Positions 1-7,687 of a DNA stretch of 35,092 bases are shown here, in pieces. A program made the position numbers and the translations under genes. Each line of letters starts with the position of its first letter. Position 1 is the first letter of the stretch. The notes under the pieces are model-generated. The model did no database searches. It had not been told where the DNA came from and worked only from the letters and a program-made list of their open reading frames with translations. Source of the stretch: an uncultured bacterium. Lineage in GTDB: Bacteria; Cyanobacteriota; Vampirovibrionia; Gastranaerophilales; Gastranaerophilaceae. The DNA lies in contig URYF01000010.1 of assembly GCA_900551965.1 (NCBI GenBank), positions 1 to 35,092 on the forward strand. Direction: 5' to 3'.

Positions 1-594
1 AATGCAAATCCTGATTTGAATGTTGTTGCAGAATGCGAAGATGCTATAGATGGGATTGAACAAATTAAAAGACTAAATCCCGATGTGGTGTTGATGGATT
101 TAGGGCTTCCTACTATGAACGGTATTGAAGCAATGGTAAAAATTCGTGAATTTTCTTCAGAAACCAAGATTATTGCATTGACATCTCATGACAGGGAAGA
201 AGAAGTTGTAGCAGCACTAAGTTCAGGAGCTAATGCTTATTGTTTGAAAGACATAGACCCTTCAAAACTTGCAGATGTTATCCGAGATGTATCTCAAGGT
301 GTCTGCTGGATTGATTCAATGGTGGCAAATCTTGCGCTGAAATCTATTCCAAAAGTTGAAAATGCCGGATTATTAAATAATCAGGTTTCGGATCAGACAA
401 GAATTCCGTTAACAGAAAGAGAGTTTGAAGTTTTAAGGCACCTTGTGGCTGGGAAAAGTAATACTGAAATTGCAAAAGAATTGATTGTAAGTGTTCATAC
501 AGCTAAAGCTCATGTTTGTTCTATTTTGCAAAAAATGTGTGTAAATGATAGAGTGCAGGCTGCTGTTAAGGCTGTTAAAGAAGGTATGGTATAG
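1..594 (+). CDS. NarL/FixJ-family response regulator, 5'-truncated by window edge
   Basis: A two-component response regulator with an N-terminal receiver and a C-terminal LuxR-type DNA-binding domain. Frame 1 is open from base 1, and a complete receiver would need roughly 25 more residues upstream, so the true start lies outside the window. The phosphoacceptor Asp is at 97-99 in LMDLGLP, the conserved Thr is at 181-183 in ALTSHD, and the Lys is at 247-249 in CLKD. The LuxR helix-turn-helix runs from LTEREFEVL (base 409) to the end and includes SNTEIAKEL and VHTAKAHV. Its sensor kinase is not visible, so the signal and targets are unknown. It converges on maf, with a strong shared hairpin between them. 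The family call is secure. Confidence 0.93.
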   Translation, partial: NANPDLNVVAECEDAIDGIEQIKRLNPDVVLMDLGLPTMNGIEAMVKIREFSSETKIIALTSHDREEEVVAALSSGANAYCLKDIDPSKLADVIRDVSQGVCWIDSMVANLALKSIPKVENAGLLNNQVSDQTRIPLTEREFEVLRHLVAGKSNTEIAKELIVSVHTAKAHVCSILQKMCVNDRVQAAVKAVKEGMV

Positions 595-617
595 TTTGTT
601 TATTTTCTAAGGGGTGA

Positions 618-652
618 CCGAGCGGCAAAAGCTTTACGCTTTTGCCGCTCGG
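618..652. terminator. Hairpin terminator between convergent genes
   Basis: A perfect 15-bp inverted repeat (618-632 with 638-652) with a 5-nt loop lies between the response regulator and maf. A run of seven T starts 8 nt after the stem (661-667), so termination on the plus strand is plausible. On the minus strand no clean U-run follows, so its role for maf is less certain. Confidence 0.75.
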
Positions 653-676
653 GCTTAAAGTTTTTTTCTTTAACTT

Positions 677-1240
677 CTAAAAATCTTTAAGCATTTTTAA
701 TAATGTTTTAGAAGGCAGTCCTATAACATTATCAAGACAGCCATTAACTTCTTTTACAAATCCGTCAGGCAATTCTTGTATTCCGTATGAACCAGCTTTA
801 TCAAAAGGTTTGAAGTTTTCTATATAATCTTCAATCTGAGAATCTGTAAGTTTTTCAAATGTAACAGAGGTTGTTGTGGATTGGGTAACGGCTCTTTTGG
901 TTTCAGAATCTATCAGGGCAATACTTGTTACTACAAAGTGAGTTTTATCAGAAAGGTTTTGCAGCATTTCTGTAGCTTCAGTTTTGTCTTTAGGTTTGCC
1001 CAGAATTTTGTTATCTATAACGACAATAGTATCAGCACCAATGACGGTGGCTTTTTCATTTATGGAATTTGCAACATCAAGAGCTTTATTATAAGCAAGG
1101 TTTTCTACATACTCATAAGAGAAATCCGTCTGGTCATGTGGTTCTACATAAGAAGACGGAATAATTACAAAATCCAATTTTAGTTTTTTTAGAATATCGG
1201 CTCTTCTGGGAGAAGATGAGCCCAGGATAATTTTTCCCAT
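677..1240 (-). CDS. maf: Maf family nucleotide pyrophosphatase
   Basis: A house-cleaning nucleoside triphosphate pyrophosphatase of the Maf/YhdE group. The family hydrolyses dTTP/UTP or modified nucleotides to monophosphates in the cytoplasm and has been linked to septum inhibition. Visible motifs are the N-terminal SSSPRR substrate loop, GADTIVV with its catalytic Asp, LGKP, and the C-terminal DKAGSYGIQ block. I start at ATG 1240 (MGKIILGSSSPRR, 187 aa). It has AAGGAG about 8 nt upstream and matches the family N-terminus, whereas the in-frame extension to 1294 adds unrelated residues. The upstream gene on the same strand ends at 1305, so the two could share a transcript. Which of the two Maf substrate subfamilies applies is not decided here. 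Confidence 0.95.
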   Translation of the reverse strand: MGKIILGSSSPRRADILKKLKLDFVIIPSSYVEPHDQTDFSYEYVENLAYNKALDVANSINEKATVIGADTIVVIDNKILGKPKDKTEATEMLQNLSDKTHFVVTSIALIDSETKRAVTQSTTTSVTFEKLTDSQIEDYIENFKPFDKAGSYGIQELPDGFVKEVNGCLDNVIGLPSKTLLKMLKDF

Positions 1241-1304
1241 TGTGTGTCTCCTTGTTTTTCCTATTTTTGCGCAAAAATAGGCACAATTCAACACAAAACT
1301 TTTT

Positions 1305-1544
1305 TTATCGCTGTCCCAAAGATTTTTGATATCTTGCGGTTCGTGCGTTTATTGCATAGCAAGCAATGTTCAATCTCTGTCGCAATTCCATCATATTTCT
1401 CAAAGTGGATGCGTAATCATTCATTGCTTCCATCATTTTATTTGGGTCAACCATTGATTCCATAGTATCGTGATTGTCAACTTTTTCTTCTTGGTATTTT
1501 TGTACCAGCATCTTATCGATGTAATCTTCTGCGCCAACGCCCAT
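1305..1544 (-). CDS. Small hypothetical protein, 79 aa
   Basis: Unrecognised small soluble protein. An excellent Shine-Dalgarno (GGGAGG) lies about 9-10 nt before the ATG at 1544, which is the main reason to call it real. The N-terminal half is acidic and Met-rich (DTMESMVDPNKMMEAMNDY). The C-terminal half is basic and helical (MELRQRLNIACYAINARTARY) and ends in SLGQR. There is one Cys and no signal peptide or membrane span. The heptad-like hydrophobic spacing suggests a helical hairpin or an oligomerising small protein. It lies upstream of maf on the same strand (64 nt gap) and divergent from the triplicated membrane protein. No function can be assigned. Confidence 0.7.
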   Translation of the reverse strand: MGVGAEDYIDKMLVQKYQEEKVDNHDTMESMVDPNKMMEAMNDYASTLRNMMELRQRLNIACYAINARTARYQKSLGQR

Positions 1545-1711
1545 ATGCGAAGTCCTCCCTATTGATTTTGTTTATCCTGTTCCTGTAAAAAATATATCCT
1601 AGATATTCCTTATATAATGATAAAGTTTTTTTGAGTCAGAAAATTGCCTTTTTGAATAAATTTAGCTTTACAAATCTTCACAATATAGCAATTTTTGATA
1701 TTGAGATTATT

Positions 1712-1717
1712 TACAAT
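1712..1717 (+). promoter_or_regulatory. Candidate -10 box 7 nt before the ATG (possible leaderless start)
   Basis: TACAAT at 1712-1717 is followed by 7 nt and then ATG 1725. No Shine-Dalgarno precedes this ATG. The -35 is not convincing. Confidence 0.4.
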
Positions 1718-1724
1718 AAGCACT

Positions 1725-3467
1725 ATGGACGTATATAATAATTATAAAGCTTATCAAAAATACTTGCCTGATTATCCGCAATGGCGAGATGAACAGGATT
1801 TGAACAGAGCTAAAAAACTTGAATATTTAAAGCGTAACCCAGATAAAATTAATTCTGATGATATTGAGCGCGGTAAAACTTTATTACACGCAATTGATGT
1901 AATGGATGAATATTCGCAGGCTAATGCTGAGGATATGGAGGTTGCAACCGAATTTGCAACAGGACAAATCGTTGGTTTAGCAACTACGCTTGGAATGGTG
2001 GCAGGGCTGCCGTTTGCAAATAGTAAAGCTATTAAGAAACTGGCATCTAAGTTTTCTAAAAATAGTATGGGTGTTGAAATGATTGTATCAATGGTACCGT
2101 CTATAATAGGTATGTTAATTGGTGCAGCAGCAAGTTTTCCTGCAATAGTTTGGTCTACAAAGGCTCAGGTTTCAGCTTCAAGAAAAGGCAGATTTGAAGC
2201 TATGCGTAAAGATTTAAACAATCCGGCAATATTTGCTTTGTTAACCCCTGAGCAGCGCAAAAAAGCAGAAGAAGATGCCAAAAGTATAGAACTTGATGAT
2301 AGGGATAAAAAACGTATAGAGCAGAAAAAAGGATTAGGTGCAAATCCTTTTAGCGCAATTAAAACTTTGAAAAAATATTTTTCTGAAGATGGACAATATT
2401 CTAAACAAAAAGCAGAATTTGATGCAAAACTAAAAGAAAGTGAAAAGCAGTTTGATAAACCACTTACGCCAGAACAGATAAAAAATGCAAAGCGCGATCA
2501 GCAGATATTATCTGATATTGTGAGACGGATGGATGTTGCATCTCAGGATTATGCCGAAAATGCAGAACTTGCAACAAATACATTGACAACTCTTGCTCTT
2601 GGTACCGGAGGTTTAGTGGGCTGGGTATCAAATAAACTTCTTAAACTTATGAAGGTTAAATCCGGCAATAAATTTGCTAAAGTTATTCCTTGGGCTGTTG
2701 GTGCGGCAATTCCTCTAGTAATGGGGATATATGCGGCTCAGGTTCAAAAACAAGCTTCTCGTATCGGACGTTTTAAGGTTAGACAGGAAATGTTGGATAA
2801 TCCGGCATCTTTAGTTTATGTCGATAAAAAAGATTCTGATACTATGACCGATGTAAATTTACCGCAAAGAGCTAAAAAACCTAATATCTTTAAGTTTTTT
2901 ACGCAACTTGTAAAAGATAATAAAGAATATCAAAAATATAGAAAAACAAAATCTGTGGAAGATATGAAATTCCATAAAGCTGTTGAGAAGTTAGAATTGA
3001 CTGATAAACAGATTAAAGATGCAAAAGTTCTACAAATGAATATGTTTAAAACTTTCAATAAAGTTGATGAAAAATCTCAAGCATATTCTGAAAGTGTAGA
3101 AGCAATGGGCTCAATTGCCCAACAAGGAGTAGCTACTTTTGGCTCTCTTGCTGCAATGGGTGTATCTACGGCTATGATGATGAATATGTTTAAAAATCCT
3201 GCGGCCGTGAGAAATTCCGGCATGCTTAAAACTATGGCAAAGGTTATGACACCTTTTGCATTTATGATACTTCCTGTTATCTTAATTGATATTTATACAA
3301 CAAAGGCTCAGAAAAAAGCTTCAAGAGTTGCTGATATGCTTGCATTAAAAGAACTCGAAAACTATAAACATTATGCAGATTATTCTAATGACGGCGAAGT
3401 TCAAAAATCAGAACCTTCTGTAAAATCTTCAGATAATTCAAATTTACTTTCAAAGTTTAAAGCATAG
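1725..3467 (+). CDS. Membrane protein with three copies of an internal repeat
   Basis: Unrecognised 580-residue protein (start ATG 1725, MDVYNNYK). It is made of three diverged copies of one unit, at about residues 7-165, 212-358 and 392-545. Each copy has a YxxK-rich charged helix, an element like LTPEQIKNAK (residues 247-256; LTDKQIKDAK at 425-434), a YSQA/YAEN/YSES block, then two hydrophobic segments. The predicted membrane pairs are about 78-98/118-143, 284-303/319-340 and 466-487/505-525. Each pair ends in a basic tail (SASRKGRF, QASRIGRF, KASRVADM). That gives about six membrane spans with cytoplasmic-looking charged linkers and no signal peptide. An upstream in-frame start at 1695 exists, but it adds an unrelated hydrophobic stretch. 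The U32-like gene follows after 21 nt. Function unknown; a scaffold or channel-like membrane protein is only a guess. Confidence 0.85.
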   Translation: MDVYNNYKAYQKYLPDYPQWRDEQDLNRAKKLEYLKRNPDKINSDDIERGKTLLHAIDVMDEYSQANAEDMEVATEFATGQIVGLATTLGMVAGLPFANSKAIKKLASKFSKNSMGVEMIVSMVPSIIGMLIGAAASFPAIVWSTKAQVSASRKGRFEAMRKDLNNPAIFALLTPEQRKKAEEDAKSIELDDRDKKRIEQKKGLGANPFSAIKTLKKYFSEDGQYSKQKAEFDAKLKESEKQFDKPLTPEQIKNAKRDQQILSDIVRRMDVASQDYAENAELATNTLTTLALGTGGLVGWVSNKLLKLMKVKSGNKFAKVIPWAVGAAIPLVMGIYAAQVQKQASRIGRFKVRQEMLDNPASLVYVDKKDSDTMTDVNLPQRAKKPNIFKFFTQLVKDNKEYQKYRKTKSVEDMKFHKAVEKLELTDKQIKDAKVLQMNMFKTFNKVDEKSQAYSESVEAMGSIAQQGVATFGSLAAMGVSTAMMMNMFKNPAAVRNSGMLKTMAKVMTPFAFMILPVILIDIYTTKAQKKASRVADMLALKELENYKHYADYSNDGEVQKSEPSVKSSDNSNLLSKFKA

Positions 3468-3473
3468 AATTTG

Positions 3474-3482
3474 TGATACAAT
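3474..3482 (+). promoter_or_regulatory. Extended -10 box placing transcription start at the ATG
   Basis: TGA-TACAAT (TG at 3474-3475, hexamer 3477-3482) is followed by exactly 6 nt and then ATG 3489. This is the spacing expected if the A of the ATG is +1. No Shine-Dalgarno is present. The -35 region is weak, which fits an extended -10 promoter. Confidence 0.5.
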
Positions 3483-3488
3483 AATCTT

Positions 3489-5141
3489 ATGAAAGAGATT
3501 AGTATTACTGCACCTGTTAAAAAACCTGATGATATTTTGTGTTTTGCTCAAAATACCCGCTGTCGCGATTATTACGTCTATTATACAAAGTTTTTGAACG
3601 GGAATTTTGAGTATATAAATGAGTTTGTTGAATGTGCAAAAAAAGTCGATTCCCGTATTTTTGTAAATTTCAAACACGATATTATTGAAGAAGAATTGCC
3701 GGAGATTAAAAAGTTTTTAAAGTATTTGAAAACTTCAGGTATTGATGGAATTTTTATAAACAGTTATGCCGTATTAGAAGCTATAAAAGTTTTTAAGCTG
3801 CCATTTAAGGTTATTGCAGATTCATATTTTGATATACATAACTTGTCAGGAATCGATTTTATCAATAGTTTCCATAAGGTTAACGGGATAATTATTACTG
3901 AAGAGATTTATTTGAAAAATATCGCTAAAATTAAAAAGTTTACCAAACTTCCGTTGGCGATAGATTCTGATAACCTGCCTTGGTGTGCTGAGGATATAAT
4001 AAAACTCGGCGCTATTGACAGTGTTGTTATTAAAGGCAAATTCCCAACCTCTGAGGATATTTTAGAAGGGATTGAACTTATTGAAAAAATCCTTGATAAA
4101 CCTAAATTATTTAAAAAGCAGAAACTTCCGTTTAAACATGTTCGGAAATGTAATTATATGACCAACCATTTTTCCGGAGATATTGTTAGTGCAGATGGTA
4201 AAGATTTCAAATTTAGCAGGAATATTAAGGCATTTAATTGGGAACAGGAAAGTGATTCTGTTGAAACTTGTACTGATATTTCCAAAGATTATAGAGTGAA
4301 TTTGCGATTAACTTCTCTATCTCACATTGAAGAGCTTGATAAATATATCAAAGCAGTCGGTTGTAATCCGATTTATTCAATAGAGTACGGCGAAATCGTT
4401 TCTACCGCGGATCTTGCAAATAACAGTTTTTCAGAAGTTATTACAACTGTAAAAAAATTCTGCAAAATTCACGGGATAAAATTTCAGCTCTCAACTCCTT
4501 CAATTCTTATTGAACGGGATTTTGACCGTGTCTATGAGTACGAAAAAAATCTTTTATTATCGGAACCGTTTCCGGATTCTTTGATTATAAATAATATTGG
4601 CTACTTTTGGGCATTCATTAATGATTCGGAAATCAATCATATTCCGTTTGAAATAGGGCAGGGAATTAATCTTTTAAATAGTATGTCTATTAAATGTTTA
4701 AATGCTCTTTCTTCTATTGATACAATTGATTTTACTTCGTTTAAAGACTACAATTCAACTCTTAAAACTTTGAAGAAAATAAAAAATGATATTCCGAATA
4801 AAAAATATACAATCGCTGGTAACAGTCGAATTTCCAGTATGGGATTATGCCCTTTAAATAACGATAGCGCAATTGTTTCAAGACTATCATGTAAAGCTCC
4901 TTGTTATAACGGACAATATGCTTTAAAAGATCCATCATTGGATAAATTGCTGCCTTTTGTTTGTGATGGTTTTTGCCGAATGCATATGTTTGATGATAAA
5001 ATTTTGGAAAACTTTTCAAATATTAAAGAGTTGTCAAATGCCGGAATTAACGAATTTGTCTTCGATTTCAGTTCTTTAGATTCTAAATTTATTCCTATTT
5101 TATTGAATAAATTTTTTAATTATGTTCAAAATGTTAAATAA
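3489..5141 (+). CDS. Divergent peptidase-U32-family protein
   Basis: A 550-aa protein resembling the U32 family (YegQ/YhbU/UbiU-like TIM-barrel proteins). Several characterised members of that family bind a [4Fe-4S] cluster and act in RNA or ubiquinone hydroxylation rather than proteolysis. The C-terminal part has the diagnostic layout: RISSMGLCPLN (C454), then SCKAPC (C468, C472), a YALKD strand, VCDGFCRMH (C492, C496) and AGINEFVFDFS. The N-terminal ~200 residues form an alpha/beta barrel half with FVNFKHD and GIDGIFINS. The four to five Cys support a metal cluster, but the N-terminal half is poorly conserved and the substrate cannot be told. The next gene, a DUF2229 protein, starts 77 nt downstream on the same strand. 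Family membership is fairly secure and function is open. Confidence 0.75.
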   Translation: MKEISITAPVKKPDDILCFAQNTRCRDYYVYYTKFLNGNFEYINEFVECAKKVDSRIFVNFKHDIIEEELPEIKKFLKYLKTSGIDGIFINSYAVLEAIKVFKLPFKVIADSYFDIHNLSGIDFINSFHKVNGIIITEEIYLKNIAKIKKFTKLPLAIDSDNLPWCAEDIIKLGAIDSVVIKGKFPTSEDILEGIELIEKILDKPKLFKKQKLPFKHVRKCNYMTNHFSGDIVSADGKDFKFSRNIKAFNWEQESDSVETCTDISKDYRVNLRLTSLSHIEELDKYIKAVGCNPIYSIEYGEIVSTADLANNSFSEVITTVKKFCKIHGIKFQLSTPSILIERDFDRVYEYEKNLLLSEPFPDSLIINNIGYFWAFINDSEINHIPFEIGQGINLLNSMSIKCLNALSSIDTIDFTSFKDYNSTLKTLKKIKNDIPNKKYTIAGNSRISSMGLCPLNNDSAIVSRLSCKAPCYNGQYALKDPSLDKLLPFVCDGFCRMHMFDDKILENFSNIKELSNAGINEFVFDFSSLDSKFIPILLNKFFNYVQNVK

Positions 5142-5218
5142 TATGTTATCTGCTGTCAAAAAATATTTTTTTGGGCTATTATATATATAGTAAGATTTTA
5201 AGTAGGAAATTGATAGTC

Positions 5219-6295
5219 ATGACTCAATCAAAATGCGAAGAAAAAGTTATAGGTATCCCGAGAGCAATGTCATTTTATAATAATTATCCGTTTTATTTCG
5301 GATTCTTTAATGACCTTGGTATAAAAATTATTTTATCTGATGTTACGACAAAACAAACAATGTCAGATGGGGCTGGACTTGTTGTTACAGAAACATGTCT
5401 TCCTATCAAGGTGTACATCGGTCATATCTTGAATTTGTTAAACAAAGGTGTAGATAAAATTTTTGTACCCTCTCTTCAATCTATTGATCATAAAATTTAT
5501 AACTGCTCAAAAATAAGAGGCTTGCCGGATTTGGTAAGAAATGTTATTAAACAGCCGTTTACAATGATTGAAGCTACTCTTGATAAATCTGAAAAAAATC
5601 AAGGTTTATATGAGTTTTTGGCTGAAGCTGTAAAACCGTTTGGGATTACTGATATGAATCTTATTAAAAAAGCTTCAAAAGCAGGCTGGAGATGCTATAA
5701 CAATTTCCAGGTTATGTCAAAATCAGGTATGCCTTATTCAAAAGCTTTGAGTTATGCTCTTCAGGGAAAAGTTGTTATTGCAAATAAAACAAAAGAATAT
5801 CCTATTTCAATAGCTCTTGTCGGTCACGGGTATAATATCTATGATGAGAGAGTTTGTATGAAGGTTTTAGATAAGCTTGAAAAAATGGATGTTGAGGTTT
5901 GTACTTCTTTGCAGTTGTCTTCAGAGCAGCTTGATGAAGGTATTTCAAGTCTTGGTAATGAAAAATATTGGGCAAATGAAGATGAAATGACAGGCAGTGC
6001 AGGACACTATTTGAAAGATAATAAAGTTGATGGTGTTATTACAATTACAGCATTTGGCTGCGGACCGGATTCTTTGATGGTTGAACGTATTACCCGCCGT
6101 GCTAAACAGTTTAACAAACCGTTGTTAAATCTTACAATAGATGAACAAACCGGAGAAGCTGGTTTTGTTACACGACTTGAAGCATTTGTAGATATGTTGT
6201 TCCGTAAAAAACGTGCAAATATTGTTAATAAATTGAATATAAACGGTGAAACTCAAGAGTTTTCACCAAATGTTGAATTTATTGAAACTAAGTAA
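5219..6295 (+). CDS. DUF2229 / acyl-CoA dehydratase activase-related protein
   Basis: A 358-aa protein like the DUF2229 region found with (R)-2-hydroxyacyl-CoA dehydratase activases and D-components. The opening IGIPRAMSFYNNYPFYFGFF is typical of that family. It is followed by VTETCLPIKVYIGHIL (C60), the PSLQSIDHKIYNCSKIRGLPD block (C96), and a later FGCGPDSLM Cys. These positions suggest an Fe-S cluster. It lacks the ATPase (BadF/BcrA/D) activase domain and the dehydratase partner subunits are not in the window, so a dehydratase role should not be assumed. I choose ATG 5219 over an upstream start at 5171 because the family N-terminus begins just after it and AGGA lies about 12 nt upstream. 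The gene ends before a strong bidirectional terminator. Confidence 0.78.
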   Translation: MTQSKCEEKVIGIPRAMSFYNNYPFYFGFFNDLGIKIILSDVTTKQTMSDGAGLVVTETCLPIKVYIGHILNLLNKGVDKIFVPSLQSIDHKIYNCSKIRGLPDLVRNVIKQPFTMIEATLDKSEKNQGLYEFLAEAVKPFGITDMNLIKKASKAGWRCYNNFQVMSKSGMPYSKALSYALQGKVVIANKTKEYPISIALVGHGYNIYDERVCMKVLDKLEKMDVEVCTSLQLSSEQLDEGISSLGNEKYWANEDEMTGSAGHYLKDNKVDGVITITAFGCGPDSLMVERITRRAKQFNKPLLNLTIDEQTGEAGFVTRLEAFVDMLFRKKRANIVNKLNINGETQEFSPNVEFIETK

Positions 6296-6315
6296 ATTTT
6301 ATATTGTAATGAATT

Positions 6316-6350
6316 AAACGGCGCGGACAAAAACTTTGTCCGCGCCGTTT
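6316..6350. terminator. Bidirectional hairpin terminator
   Basis: A perfect 16-bp GC-rich inverted repeat (6316-6331 with 6335-6350) with a 3-nt loop and A/T flanks lies between the convergent DUF2229 and HD-GYP genes. It can serve both strands. Confidence 0.88.
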
Positions 6351-6367
6351 CTTATGTCTCCTAATTC

Positions 6368-7606
6368 TTAGTTTATAACTTGTAATAAAGCATTTACAAC
6401 ATCTTTGTCCCATTTTTTGCCGGCTTCTGAGGTTATAATTTCAATTGCTTTTTCTTTCGCCATAGCTTTTCTGTATGGTCTATCCGATGTCATTGCAGAA
6501 TACGCATCAGCTGCTGCAATGATTCTTGAACCAAGCGGTATAGATTGCCCTTTTAAACCATCAGGAGTTCCTGAGCCGTCAACACGTTCTGTGTGATATG
6601 TTATGTATGGTACAACTTCTGATAGGAAATTTATATTCATCAGAAGGTTAACTCCGACATTTGTATGGTTTTGGATTTTTTCAAGTTCTTCGGTTGAAAG
6701 TTTTCCGTTTGTTGCAAAAATCTTTTCCGGAAGAGTAATTTTGCCTATATTTTGTAATAAACCTGCATAGTAAATTAAATCTGTTGTTTTTTCATTCAAT
6801 CCTAATTTTTTACAGATACTTCTTGCTAATTTAGCAGTGTTTCTTGAATGTGAAACTGTGTACTGTCCTTTACGGTCAACCGCTGTAGCTAAAGCTTCTA
6901 CAAAGTTTTGCTGATAATCGCATAAATCACCGATTAAACCGGTTAAGCCTGCTCTTGCCTGTTTTAATTCTATTTCTGAAGTTTGAGTATCATTTATTAA
7001 ATGATTAGTGACTTCAACTTCATTTTGAAGTGTGATAGTTGTTCCTAAAAGGTTTGCAATACTTAATACTAATTCTGCAAAATCTTTATCAATTTTATTT
7101 TCTGATTTGATTTCTATCATGCCTACAGGCATTGTAGAGCTGCGCATTGCAATATAAGTACAACTGCCTTTTTCAATTATTTCATTATATAACAGGTCGG
7201 TAATTGTGATTGAATTACCATCTGCTGCCTCGTTAGATAACCCGATTGGAACAAGTTTACCTTCTTTTATCAGGTGAATATTGCACTCCTCAACTTCAAC
7301 CATTTGTACAATAGTTTTAGCAATAGATGTATAAATGGCATGTTCTTCTCCGGATGTAAAATTCAGAACACATAAAGTATTTTTAGAAGAGTATATATCT
7401 GTCAACTCTTTTAACTGGTTTTGAAGACGTTCTTTTTTATTGGCATTAACACTGATTTTTTTAGCCAAATCTTCAGAAATTAATGTTTCTGAAATAAAAT
7501 CACCAAGGTTAAGCGCAAACATTTCTTCTAAAGGGTCTGAACCTGTTAGAAATTCTGATTGTCCGAAAAGTGAAACCCCTGCTTGCTTTTTCTCTTCTTT
7601 ATCCAT
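6368..7606 (-). CDS. HD-GYP-type protein with degenerate metal site, N-terminal GAF-like domain
   Basis: A 412-aa regulatory protein. Residues ~60-200 look like a GAF-type sensory domain, a helical linker follows at ~200-245, and an HD-GYP domain fills 250-410. The HD-GYP fold is clear (HSRNTAKLAR, KITLPEKI, DGSGTPDGLKG, IPLGSRIIAAADAYSAMTSDRPYR). However, the HD pair in AGLLHDIGK is Gln-Asn here (Q285, N286), the HHE motif reads HTE (H338, T339), and the GYP triad is GTP (346-348). H253, H314 and D367 remain. HD-GYP enzymes hydrolyse cyclic di-GMP using a metal centre built from those residues, so this copy is probably inactive or works as a ligand-binding regulator. ATG 7606 has AAGGA upstream. 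A FliA-type promoter and tandem repeats lie further upstream. Confidence 0.9.
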   Translation of the reverse strand: MDKEEKKQAGVSLFGQSEFLTGSDPLEEMFALNLGDFISETLISEDLAKKISVNANKKERLQNQLKELTDIYSSKNTLCVLNFTSGEEHAIYTSIAKTIVQMVEVEECNIHLIKEGKLVPIGLSNEAADGNSITITDLLYNEIIEKGSCTYIAMRSSTMPVGMIEIKSENKIDKDFAELVLSIANLLGTTITLQNEVEVTNHLINDTQTSEIELKQARAGLTGLIGDLCDYQQNFVEALATAVDRKGQYTVSHSRNTAKLARSICKKLGLNEKTTDLIYYAGLLQNIGKITLPEKIFATNGKLSTEELEKIQNHTNVGVNLLMNINFLSEVVPYITYHTERVDGSGTPDGLKGQSIPLGSRIIAAADAYSAMTSDRPYRKAMAKEKAIEIITSEAGKKWDKDVVNALLQVIN

Positions 7607-7641
7607 AATTTTTCCTTATAAATACGTGCCTTCTATTTTTA

Positions 7642-7668
7642 TATACGGCATAATTTTTAAAAACTTTA
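7642..7668 (-). promoter_or_regulatory. Sigma-28 (FliA)-type promoter before the HD-GYP gene
   Basis: On the minus strand, TAAAGTTT (7668-7661), an 11-nt spacer (7660-7650) and GCCGTATA (7649-7642) are present. The FliA consensus is TAAAGTTT-N11-GCCGATAA, so the -35 is perfect, the spacing exact and the GCCG core intact. Transcription would start near 7634, giving a leader of about 28 nt that contains the AAGGA ribosome site. Confidence 0.72.
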
Positions 7669-7687
7669 GCGCCTTTTGAAAAAATTC

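Noticed and set aside
1241..1294. Longer maf start (18 extra codons)
   Set aside because: The extension is not family-like, and a strong AAGGAG precedes the inner ATG at 1240.
1613..1618. Perfect TATAAT in the gap before the 1725 gene
   Set aside because: No -35 at a suitable distance, and the leader would be about 100 nt. The TACAAT next to the ATG is an equally good candidate.
5158..5172. A6-T-A-T7 palindrome after the U32-like gene
   Set aside because: Pure A/T pairing is too weak for a terminator. It is more likely part of the AT-rich promoter region of the next gene.
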